Below, one piece after another: positions 25,674-32,472 of a stretch of 64,000 bases of DNA. The first letter of the stretch is position 1; each line of letters begins with the position of its first letter. The position numbers and the translations under genes were made by a program. The stretch lies in the NCBI GenBank assembly GCA_900541745.1, contig UQLA01000013.1:12386-76385 (forward strand), read 5' to 3'. Source of the stretch: an uncultured Collinsella sp. GTDB taxonomy: Bacteria; Actinomycetota; Coriobacteriia; Coriobacteriales; Coriobacteriaceae. The notes under the pieces are model-generated. The model did not search any database. It had not been told where the DNA came from and worked only from the letters and a program-made list of their open reading frames with translations.

Positions 25674-26351
25674 ATGTCGCTGCGCGGTGGAATCGGATTG
25701 CCTGAGCTGCCTATCAAGGATGGGCAGGAGTTTAGGCTCGGCATTATGGGTGGCACCTTCGACCCGATTCATTACGGGCACTTGGTTACCGCCGAGCAGG
25801 CACGCGAGTCGCTCGACTTGGACGCCGTGCTCTTTATGCCGGCCGGCTCTCCCGCCTTTAAGCTCGACAAACCGGTGACGCCTGCCGAGGACCGTTATGC
25901 CATGACGGTCCTCGCCACCGCCGCGAATCCGGCTTTTTTGGCGAGTCGTTTCGAGATCGACCGTCCGGGCGTGACCTATACGGCCGATACGCTTCATGCC
26001 CTTCGCGACTTTTACCCGCCTCAGGTAAAGCTCTATTTTATTACTGGCGCTGACGCGATTATCGATATTGTGACCTGGCATGATGCCGACCGAATCGCCG
26101 AGCTTGCCACGTTTATTGCGGCGACGCGACCGGGCTTTGATATCGATACGGCGCGTGCCCGAATCAAAGAGTCGGGCCTGCCGTTTGACGTGCGTTATAT
26201 CCAGATTCCGGCGCTGGCGATTAGCTCGACCAACATTCGTAAGCGAGTTGCCCGTGGCATGAGCGTGCGCTATCTTACGAGCGAGTCCGTGCTCGGCTAT
26301 ATTCGCAAGCGTGGGCTGTATGCCGATCTGGGTCAAGAAGATTTTGAGTGA
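25674..26351 (+). CDS. nadD: Nicotinate-nucleotide adenylyltransferase
   Basis: Transfers AMP from ATP to nicotinate mononucleotide for NAD synthesis. 225 residues. The nucleotidyltransferase motif GIMGGTFDPIHYGHLV (HxGH) begins near residue 23, and the ISSTNIRKRVARG motif near the end is the second ATP-binding signature. The first ~20 residues are an extension. GGAGGGCG sits before the ATG, and the gene abuts obgE and yqeK in the usual obg-nadD-yqeK-rsfS order. Confidence 0.95.
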   Translation: MSLRGGIGLPELPIKDGQEFRLGIMGGTFDPIHYGHLVTAEQARESLDLDAVLFMPAGSPAFKLDKPVTPAEDRYAMTVLATAANPAFLASRFEIDRPGVTYTADTLHALRDFYPPQVKLYFITGADAIIDIVTWHDADRIAELATFIAATRPGFDIDTARARIKESGLPFDVRYIQIPALAISSTNIRKRVARGMSVRYLTSESVLGYIRKRGLYADLGQEDFE

Positions 26352-26363
26352 TGGGGGTCTACG

Positions 26364-26972
26364 TTGTCGGTAGAGGATCAGTTTGAGGGCGATGAGCGCG
26401 CGCTGCTCAAACGCATTCAAGAGCTGCTCGATGTGCGTATGAAGGATAAGCGCAAGCGTTACGTGCATTCGCTCGGGGTTGCCGAGACTGCGCTGCACCT
26501 AGCCGAGGTATACGGTGTCGACCGCTTTAATGCCGCTGCCGCCGGCCTGATCCATGATTGGGATAAGGTTCTCTCCGACGACGAGCTGGTCACGCGCGCT
26601 CTGCATTACGGCATTAAGATTGCCGGCTCTCCGTCTGCCGCGACGCCGCTATTGCATGGCCCGGTTGCCGCCTATGAGCTTCCGCAGCTTTTCCCCGAGC
26701 TGTCGCCGGCGGTCTTTCAGGCTGTCGACCGTCACACTGTAGGCGCTTGCGACATGACGCCGCTCGATATGGTGGTCTTTGTGGCCGATGCCATCGAGCC
26801 CAACCGCCATGGTGATTATGCCCACGCGCTGCGCAAGATGGTGGGGGAGTCGACGCTTGACGAGTTGTTCTTCTCCTGTTTTGCGCAGGGTCTGGTCTAC
26901 GTGATCCAGTCCGGGCGTTATCTTTATCCCACGGCTATTACGATTTACAACCATTACGCCCAGCTACGCTAG
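26364..26972 (+). CDS. yqeK: YqeK-family HD hydrolase (Ap4A hydrolase, symmetrical)
   Basis: HD-domain metal-dependent phosphohydrolase; YqeK proteins have been shown to split Ap4A symmetrically into two ADP. 202 residues. HSLGVAETALHLAE holds the first metal His, and GLIHDWDK the HD pair. HGPVAAYELPQLFP and AVDRHTVG follow as HD-domain ligands, then FVADAIEPNR. About 25 residues precede the HD fold. TTG start with GGGGG upstream. Position between nadD and rsfS is the standard neighbourhood. Confidence 0.92.
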   Translation: MSVEDQFEGDERALLKRIQELLDVRMKDKRKRYVHSLGVAETALHLAEVYGVDRFNAAAAGLIHDWDKVLSDDELVTRALHYGIKIAGSPSAATPLLHGPVAAYELPQLFPELSPAVFQAVDRHTVGACDMTPLDMVVFVADAIEPNRHGDYAHALRKMVGESTLDELFFSCFAQGLVYVIQSGRYLYPTAITIYNHYAQLR

Positions 26973-27000
26973 CTCGGGTGCGTCTAGAAAGAGGTATTCC

Positions 27001-27456
27001 ATGGCCGACGAGACCATGACCGACGAGCAGATTCTTGAAGGTGTGGAGCACAAGAGCTTCGTTGCCACGTCCGACCGCACCGCTGCCTCGCTGTCCGCGA
27101 GCGGTGTCGCCGCCGAGGATGTCGCCCGCGCCGCCGCGCAGGCCGCCTACGACAAGAAGGGCGAGGACGTTCAGGTGCTCGACCTGACTGAGCTCTCCGA
27201 CGTGTGCGACTACTTTGTGCTCGCCACCGGTACCAACAACCGTCAGGTCGATTCGATTGTCGACGAGATCGAGGAGAAGGTCGCCGAGGCTTGCGGTGAG
27301 CACCCGTTCTCCATCGAGGGTCGCGAGCAGAAGACCTGGATGCTCATGGACTACGGTTCGGTCGTCGTCCACGTCTTCACCCCCGAGGCACGTGACTTCT
27401 ATCGTCTCGAGAAGCTCTGGGGCGACGCTCCCCAGCTTCCCCTCAACCTCCTCTAG
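27001..27456 (+). CDS. rsfS: Ribosomal silencing factor RsfS
   Basis: Binds L14 and blocks subunit joining when nutrients are low. 151 residues; the conserved domain starts near residue 42 (ARAAAQAAYDKKGEDVQVLDLTELSDVCDYFVLATGTNNRQVDSIVDEIEEK) and ends with MDYGSVVVHVFTPEARDFYRLEKLWGDA. The ~40-residue N-terminal extension (Thr/Ala/Asp-rich) is longer than usual. AGAAAGAGG precedes the ATG. Last gene of the rplU-rsfS stretch; terminator at 27503-27541. Confidence 0.95.
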   Translation: MADETMTDEQILEGVEHKSFVATSDRTAASLSASGVAAEDVARAAAQAAYDKKGEDVQVLDLTELSDVCDYFVLATGTNNRQVDSIVDEIEEKVAEACGEHPFSIEGREQKTWMLMDYGSVVVHVFTPEARDFYRLEKLWGDAPQLPLNLL

Positions 27457-27460
27457 GACC

Positions 27461-27492
27461 CTATTTGGGCTGGGGCTTCTCTATAACTACCC
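27461..27492. repeat. Degenerate copy of the GGGACGGGG palindrome unit
   Basis: CTATTTGGGCTGGGGCTTCT and the following bases to TAACTACCC resemble a half of the 10350-10465 element (CTAATTTGGGACGGGGCTTT...TAGCTACCC), with several substitutions. No partner copy is visible nearby. Probably a decayed solitary unit. Confidence 0.5.
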
Positions 27493-27502
27493 TCTACCGT
27501 TC

Positions 27503-27541
27503 GCCGGACAGTTGCACTACCTGCAGCTGCCCGGCTTTTTG
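27503..27541 (+). terminator. Terminator after rsfS
   Basis: GCCGGACAGTTG (27503-27514) pairs with CAGCTGCCCGGC (27524-27535) with one mismatch and one G-U, followed by TTTTTG. It lies between the convergent rsfS and dinB genes and ends the rsfS transcript. Confidence 0.75.
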
Positions 27542-27552
27542 CTCAAAGGCGG

Positions 27553-28806
27553 TTAATCGTTGAAGCGGGATTGGCGGCCGAAGGATAGGGCAGTGTCGCC
27601 GAATTTGTCTCGGACGGCGTCGATGGCGACGGAGAGGTCGCGGCGGTCGCTGGATTGGGCTCCGCGGTCATCGACCTCGCAGAATAGATCGGTCTGGATA
27701 CCGCCTTGGTGGCTGAAGTCGCTCATGCCGATACCCGCCAGACGCACGTGCATGCCTTCTTGCCAGATATTGTCGAGCAGCTCGAGCGCTACGGCCACAA
27801 AGATATTCTCGTCGTCGGTGGGGTGGGGCAAGCGGCGCTGTGCCGTGCGCCCGCTGCCATACGAATACTTGAGCTTGAGCGTTACGGTTCCGCCCGTCAG
27901 CCCTTGACGGCGCAGGCGGCGCCCAACCGACTCGCCGAGCAGCGCGATCGCCGCCTCGATATCCCCACGCTCAGTCAAATCCTTCGCAAAGGTGCGTTCA
28001 TTGCTCACCGATTTAACTTCGCGTTCCTCATCCAGGCCAGTAACCTCGGATACTTCGAGCCCCAAAGCACGTTGGCGCATACGCTCGCCATTCACGCCAA
28101 AGATTGCAGCCAGGGTGGACTTTGGCGCGCGTGAAAGCTCGCCGAGCGTATAGATGCGCATGCGACGCAGTCGCTCCTCGGCCGAACGCCCGATTCCGCT
28201 CATGGCGGACACGGGCAGCGCGGCCAAAAACCGCTGCTCCGTACCGGGGCGCACAATGGTCAGTCCAAACGGCTTGTCGCGCTCGCTTGCGATTTTGGCC
28301 ACGGTCTTGTTGCACCCAACGCCGATGGAGCACGTCACCCCCAGCGCCGCAACGCGGTCGCTTATACGCCGCGCAACCAGCAGCGGGTCTTCGGGTGCAA
28401 AGCGGCCTGGCGTGATATCGATAAAGGCCTCGTCGATGGATACGCGTTCAACGCGCGGGGTCTCGTCGGCGAGAATCGCCATGACCTGCGCGCTCACCTC
28501 ACGGTAGCGATCAAAGTGTCCGTGCGTCCAAATGGCCTGCGGGCACAGGCGCCGCGCCTCGGCCGAGGCCATGGCAGAATGCACGCCAAAGCGACGTGCC
28601 TCGTACGAACATGTGGACACGACGCCGCGTGACTCGGCGTCTCCACCCACGATGAGCGGCTTTCCGCGCCATTCGGGATGATCGAGCATCTCCACACTCG
28701 CAAAAAATGCATCGAGGTCCATCAGGCCCACCGCTGGACCCGTCCAGGGCGGCGGCGTGACGCCCGCAGCATCCTCATAACCGTATGTATGTTCGCGTCT
28801 TTCCAT
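27553..28806 (-). CDS. dinB: DNA polymerase IV (Y-family)
   Basis: Error-prone translesion polymerase. 417 residues. LMDLDAFFASVEM near residue 28 contains the first catalytic Asp and the steric-gate region. The VSIDEAFIDITP motif holds the second acidic pair (SIDE). GVGCNKTVAKIAS and AMSGIGRSAEERLRRM are the palm/fingers and helix-hairpin-helix parts, and the little-finger domain follows from about 240. An N-terminal extension of ~25 residues precedes the catalytic core. No clear beta-clamp motif is recognised. The ATG seems almost leaderless: a TATACT stands six bases upstream. No SOS box was seen. Confidence 0.93.
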   Translation of the reverse strand: MERREHTYGYEDAAGVTPPPWTGPAVGLMDLDAFFASVEMLDHPEWRGKPLIVGGDAESRGVVSTCSYEARRFGVHSAMASAEARRLCPQAIWTHGHFDRYREVSAQVMAILADETPRVERVSIDEAFIDITPGRFAPEDPLLVARRISDRVAALGVTCSIGVGCNKTVAKIASERDKPFGLTIVRPGTEQRFLAALPVSAMSGIGRSAEERLRRMRIYTLGELSRAPKSTLAAIFGVNGERMRQRALGLEVSEVTGLDEEREVKSVSNERTFAKDLTERGDIEAAIALLGESVGRRLRRQGLTGGTVTLKLKYSYGSGRTAQRRLPHPTDDENIFVAVALELLDNIWQEGMHVRLAGIGMSDFSHQGGIQTDLFCEVDDRGAQSSDRRDLSVAIDAVRDKFGDTALSFGRQSRFND

Positions 28807-28812
28807 GTTATG

Positions 28813-28818
28813 AGTATA
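28813..28818 (-). promoter_or_regulatory. Putative -10 of dinB (leaderless start)
   Basis: On the minus strand TATACT ends six bases before the dinB ATG, so transcription would begin at or next to the start codon. No Shine-Dalgarno sequence is seen. No good -35 is recognisable. Confidence 0.4.
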
Positions 28819-28850
28819 CCGCGCAGCTCATGTGGGGTGCGTGGATGCGC

Positions 28851-28878
28851 TTGCAAATCGCGAATTCTTGTCTAAGAT
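28851..28878 (+). promoter_or_regulatory. Putative promoter of rpsP operon
   Basis: TTGCAA (28851-28856), 16-base spacer, TAAGAT (28873-28878). It would produce a leader of about 120 bases before the TTG start of rpsP, which lies in the only gap upstream of the operon. Confidence 0.5.
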
Positions 28879-29007
28879 ATGGATTTGCCCTCGACTACAC
28901 CGAAGAAGTTGGTCTCACGGACTTCACCTGCCCGCGTCGATGGCGTATTATGTTCAACTGTTTGTTTGTAGTTGCAGCCTAAAGCTGCTTGGTTGGAGGA
29001 GTTTCCT

Positions 29008-29349
29008 TTGGCAGTCAAGATTCGCCTTGCTCGTCACGGCGCTAAGAAGCGTCCGTACTACCGTGTCGTCGTCGCCGATTCCCGCGCCCCGCGTGACGGT
29101 CGTATCATCGAGGAGGTTGGCCGCTACAACCCGATGACCGCCCCCAAGACCATCAACCTCGACCTCGAGAAGATTGCTGACTGGCAGTCCAAGGGCGCTC
29201 AACTCACCGACGCCGTCGCCGCTCTGGTCAAGGCCGCCAACGAGGGCGAGAAGACCGAGACCGTCGTCAAGAAGTCCAAGAAGCAGCTCGCCAAAGAGGC
29301 CGAGGCCGCTAAGGCTGCCGCTGAGGCCGCTGAGGGCGCCGAGGAGTAA
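29008..29349 (+). CDS. rpsP: 30S ribosomal protein S16
   Basis: 113 residues. AVKIRLARHGAKKRPYYRVVVADSRAPRDGRIIEEVGRYNP is the S16 core. The C-terminus has an Ala/Glu/Lys-rich tail of about 30 residues. A TTG start at 29008 is chosen because GGAGGAG lies eight bases before it and the protein then begins at the family N-terminus; an upstream in-frame ATG at 28972 would add 12 unrelated residues. First of rpsP-khpA-rimM-trmD. Confidence 0.96.
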   Translation: MAVKIRLARHGAKKRPYYRVVVADSRAPRDGRIIEEVGRYNPMTAPKTINLDLEKIADWQSKGAQLTDAVAALVKAANEGEKTETVVKKSKKQLAKEAEAAKAAAEAAEGAEE

Positions 29350-29352
29350 ATC

Positions 29353-29637
29353 GTGCCTGAGGTTGACGCTGCACAGCTCGAGGGTGAGGCAATGCTCTCA
29401 GATCGCATCGCCGATCTCGTCGAATATCTCGTTGTTCAGATCGTCGACGACCCGGATTCCGTGAGCCTCGAGGTCATCGATGGTGACGACGCCTCCACGA
29501 TTGAGGTTTCGGTTGCCGAGGATGACGTTGCTAAGGTCATCGGCCGTCGTGGCCGTACCATCAAGGCCATTCGCACGCTCGCCCGTGCACTGGCCGCTCG
29601 CCTCGACACTGCTGTCGAGGTAGAGGTTCTGGGCTAG
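29353..29637 (+). CDS. khpA: KH-domain RNA-binding protein KhpA
   Basis: 94 residues with one type II KH domain. The GxxG loop is GRRG in VIGRRGRTIKAIRTLARALA. KhpA with KhpB binds RNA and influences cell division in Gram-positive bacteria. The first ~18 residues are an extension over family members. GTG start right after the S16 stop with GAGGAG across the junction. Standard place between rpsP and rimM. Confidence 0.93.
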   Translation: MPEVDAAQLEGEAMLSDRIADLVEYLVVQIVDDPDSVSLEVIDGDDASTIEVSVAEDDVAKVIGRRGRTIKAIRTLARALAARLDTAVEVEVLG

Positions 29638-29641
29638 GACC

Positions 29642-30163
29642 TTGAGGTCCCAGTACAAAAACATCGCCCGTGTGGTCAAGCCGCACGGAAGGAAGGGGGA
29701 GGTCCTCGCGCAGCCGCTGCGGGGGCTTCCTTCTGTATTGAAGCCGGGTATGCGCGTCGCCTTGACGCCGCCGGCGCTCAAGCGCGACCGTTTTTGCACG
29801 GTCGTATCTGTCACCGATACGGGCGATGGCGATCTGGTCTCGTTTGAGGGCATAGATGACTTGACGGCCGCTGAGGGCATCACCGGATGCTATGTGCTGG
29901 CCAATCGTGACGACTTTGAGCTCGATTCGCTCGACGCCGCCTATACCGACCTTATGGGTCGCGAGGTGACCGACGAGCGCTTTGGTTCGCTCGGCACGAT
30001 TGTCGAGATCATGTCGACGCCCGCCAACGATGTTTGGGTTGTCGAGGGTGATCGGTACGGCGAGGTGCTGATTCCCGTGATCGAGCAGGTTGTGCTCGAT
30101 CTTCCCGACACAGGAACAATTTCCGTCCACGTTATGGACGGCTTGATCGATATGGACAAGTAG
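29642..30163 (+). CDS. rimM: 16S rRNA processing protein RimM
   Basis: 173 residues; assists late 30S maturation and binds S19. The N-terminal barrel has IARVVKPHGRKGEVLAQPL (the usual VxxxHGxxGEV motif) and the C-terminal PRC barrel ends with VPVIEQVVLDLPD-like residues (LIPVIEQVVLDL). A TTG start with a weak GGACC is used, four bases after khpA. Ten bases before trmD. Confidence 0.94.
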   Translation: MRSQYKNIARVVKPHGRKGEVLAQPLRGLPSVLKPGMRVALTPPALKRDRFCTVVSVTDTGDGDLVSFEGIDDLTAAEGITGCYVLANRDDFELDSLDAAYTDLMGREVTDERFGSLGTIVEIMSTPANDVWVVEGDRYGEVLIPVIEQVVLDLPDTGTISVHVMDGLIDMDK

Positions 30164-30173
30164 GGAGGACAGC

Positions 30174-30932
30174 ATGCTGATTGAGACCCTTTCGGTCTTT
30201 CCCGAGATGTTTGAGCCCGTCATGTCCACGTCGATTTTGGGCCGCGCCCGCAAGGCCGGCCTTTTTGATTTTAAGGCGTATAACCTGCGCGACTGGACGC
30301 ACGACCGCCATCGCACCGTCGATGACGAGCCGTACGGCGGTGGGCAGGGCATGCTCATGAAGGTCGAGCCCATTGCCGAGGCAATCGAGGCCATCAGCTC
30401 CGAGGGTCCCAAGCCCACCGTGGTGTTCTTCACCCCCTGCGGCGAGCCCTTTACGCAGCATGTGGCCGAGCGCCTGCTCAAAAGTGAGCGCCTGCTGTTT
30501 GTGTGCAGCCGTTACGAGGGCGTCGACGAGCGCGCCTATGCGTATGCCGATGAGCGTCTGTCGATCGGCGACTACGTGCTCACGGGCGGCGAGCTGCCCG
30601 CTATGGTCGTGGCCGATGCCGTCGTACGGCTCATTCCCGGAGCCTTGGGCGACGAGATGAGCAACGTCGACGAGTCCTTCTCGACCGCCGAGGATGGAGG
30701 TCTGCTCGAGTACGCGCAGTACACCCGCCCCGCCGAGTTCAATGGCGAGGGCGTGCCGCCGGTGCTCGTAAGCGGCGACCACGCCAAGGTCGATGCCTGG
30801 CGTCGTAAGAACGCCATCGAGCGTACCTGTCGTTGGCGTCCCGATCTTATCGAGACGGCTCACCTTACGCCCGAGGAGCGCGCGTACGCGCAAGAGATTC
30901 TGGACGCATCGTATTCGCAGAGCGAGGAGTGA
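30174..30932 (+). CDS. trmD: tRNA (guanine-N1)-methyltransferase TrmD
   Basis: Methylates G37 of tRNAs with G36, avoiding frameshifting. 252 residues. SPOUT trefoil-knot region: VFFTPCGEPFTQ, LLFVCSRYEGVDER and IGDYVLTGGELPAMVVADAVVRLIPG. The catalytic Asp (near 170) lies in the SFSTAEDGGLLEYAQYTRP section. The helical C-terminal domain is complete. GGGAGGAC precedes the ATG. It ends three bases before lepB. Confidence 0.97.
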   Translation: MLIETLSVFPEMFEPVMSTSILGRARKAGLFDFKAYNLRDWTHDRHRTVDDEPYGGGQGMLMKVEPIAEAIEAISSEGPKPTVVFFTPCGEPFTQHVAERLLKSERLLFVCSRYEGVDERAYAYADERLSIGDYVLTGGELPAMVVADAVVRLIPGALGDEMSNVDESFSTAEDGGLLEYAQYTRPAEFNGEGVPPVLVSGDHAKVDAWRRKNAIERTCRWRPDLIETAHLTPEERAYAQEILDASYSQSEE

Positions 30933-30934
30933 GA

Positions 30935-31498
30935 ATGGTCCCATCGCAGCATTCCGTGCTAAAGGGTGCGTTTGAGTGGGTCGTGGTTGTTGCGATCGCA
31001 CTGGTCGCCACCTTCTTGATTCGCACGTTTGTGGTCGAGCCCTTTGTGGTGCCCACCGGCTCCATGGAGTCCACGATCGAGATTGGCGACCAGATCCTGG
31101 CGCAGAAGGTGACGCTTGAGCTCGGCCAGCCTGTCAAACAGGGCGATATTGTGGTGTTCCACAACCCCGATGGCACCTCTGAGCACGATGTTCTCGTCAA
31201 GCGCGTCATCGCTACGGCTGGCCAGACAGTCAACCTGCAGGACGGCAAGGTCGTCGTCGACGGCCAGGCACTCGATGAGGACTATACGACCGGCATGAGC
31301 TGGCCGCTTTCCGTCCAGGCGCCCGCTGCCCAGGTGAGCTATCCCTACACCGTCCCTGACGACTGTGTTTGGGTGATGGGCGATAACCGCGAGAACTCTG
31401 CTGACTCCCGCTACTTTGGCCCGGTCGACCGCTCCGAATTGATCGCCGTGGCGCTTGTGCGCTACTGGCCGCTCAACCGTATCGGCGCTATCGATTAA
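30935..31498 (+). CDS. lepB: Signal peptidase I
   Basis: Removes signal peptides at the outer face of the membrane. 187 residues with a single N-terminal membrane helix (FEWVVVVAIALVATFLI). The nucleophile Ser is in PTGSMESTIEIGD (box B) and the general-base Lys in VLVKRVIATAGQ (box D). Box E is MGDNRENSADSRYFG. One-helix topology is that of Gram-positive SipS types. The ATG at 30935 (MVPSQHSVLKG) has GAGGAG upstream within the end of trmD. Confidence 0.95.
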   Translation: MVPSQHSVLKGAFEWVVVVAIALVATFLIRTFVVEPFVVPTGSMESTIEIGDQILAQKVTLELGQPVKQGDIVVFHNPDGTSEHDVLVKRVIATAGQTVNLQDGKVVVDGQALDEDYTTGMSWPLSVQAPAAQVSYPYTVPDDCVWVMGDNRENSADSRYFGPVDRSELIAVALVRYWPLNRIGAID

Positions 31499-31505
31499 AA
31501 ACCGC

Positions 31506-31511
31506 TATAGT
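31506..31511 (+). promoter_or_regulatory. Putative -10 of glyQS
   Basis: TATAGT about 46 bases before glyQ, preceded by GC. A -35 is not clear. The leader is too short for a T-box, so no tRNA-sensing switch is expected. Confidence 0.35.
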
Positions 31512-31557
31512 ACAGTACCTAACCGTGTAATCGTTTCGACGAGGGGATATTAGAGGC

Positions 31558-32469
31558 ATGAACGCTTCATCGCTTTCCTTCCAAGACATCATCCTGCGCC
31601 TCCAGCAGTACTGGGGCGAGCAGGGCTGCGTCATTATGCAGCCCTATGACTCCGAGGTCGGTGCCGGTACCTTCCATACCGCGACCACGCTGCGCTCGCT
31701 CGGTCCCGCCGAGTGGCGCACCTGCTATGCGCAGCCCTGCCGCCGTCCCGCCGACGGCCGCTACGGCGAGAACCCCAACCGCATGCAGCACTACTATCAG
31801 TTCCAGGTGCTCATCAAGCCCTCGCCGGTCAACGCCCAGGAGCTCTACCTGGGTTCGCTGGCCGCCATTGGCCTGGACCCCAACGACCATGACGTCCGCT
31901 TTGTCGAGGACGACTGGGAGAGCCCGACGCTCGGCGCTTGGGGCCTTGGCTGGGAGGTCTGGCTTAATGGCATGGAGGTCACGCAGTTTACGTACTTCCA
32001 GCAGGTGGGCGGCATCGAGGTCGACCCCGTGCCCGTCGAGATCACCTATGGCCTGGAGCGCATCGCCATGTACGCCCAGGGCGTCAACTCGGTCTACGAC
32101 CTGGTGTGGAGCTACCTGCCCGACGGCACGCCCATGACCTACGGCGACGTGTTCCTGGAGAACGAGCGCGAGTTCAGCGCTTACAACTTTGAGGTCGCCA
32201 ACGTCGAGATGATGCGTCAGAAGTTTGACGACTACGAGGCCGAGTGCCACTCCTGCCTGGAGCGCAAGCTGCCGCTGCCGGCATATGACTGCGTCATGAA
32301 GTGCAGCCATGCCTTCAACCTGCTCGATGCCCGCGGTGCGCTGTCCGCAGTCGAGCGCGCCAACTACATCCTGCGCGTCCGCGCCGTCGCCAAGGCGTGC
32401 TGCGAGGCCTATATGGCCGAGGTCGCCGGAATCAACGAGAATGCCGATCAGGAAGGCGAGGTGGCGTAA
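31558..32469 (+). CDS. glyQ: Glycyl-tRNA synthetase alpha subunit
   Basis: 303 residues; catalytic (class II) subunit of the alpha2beta2 glycyl-tRNA synthetase. SFQDIILRLQQYWGEQGCVIMQPYDSEVGAGTFHTATTLRSLGPAEWRTCYAQPCRRPADGRYGENPNR is the family N-terminus, containing motif 2, and ITYGLERIAMYAQGV is motif 3. It is followed three bases later by glyS. GAGGGGA is the ribosome site. Confidence 0.98.
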   Translation: MNASSLSFQDIILRLQQYWGEQGCVIMQPYDSEVGAGTFHTATTLRSLGPAEWRTCYAQPCRRPADGRYGENPNRMQHYYQFQVLIKPSPVNAQELYLGSLAAIGLDPNDHDVRFVEDDWESPTLGAWGLGWEVWLNGMEVTQFTYFQQVGGIEVDPVPVEITYGLERIAMYAQGVNSVYDLVWSYLPDGTPMTYGDVFLENEREFSAYNFEVANVEMMRQKFDDYEAECHSCLERKLPLPAYDCVMKCSHAFNLLDARGALSAVERANYILRVRAVAKACCEAYMAEVAGINENADQEGEVA

Positions 32470-32472
32470 GCC

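Noticed and set aside
27001..28850. LexA/SOS box controlling dinB
   Set aside because: No CGAAC-N4-GTTCG-like or other LexA site is visible in the dinB upstream region.
31499..31557. T-box riboswitch before glyQS
   Set aside because: The leader is only about 50 bases, too short for a T-box, and no specifier loop or T-box sequence is seen.
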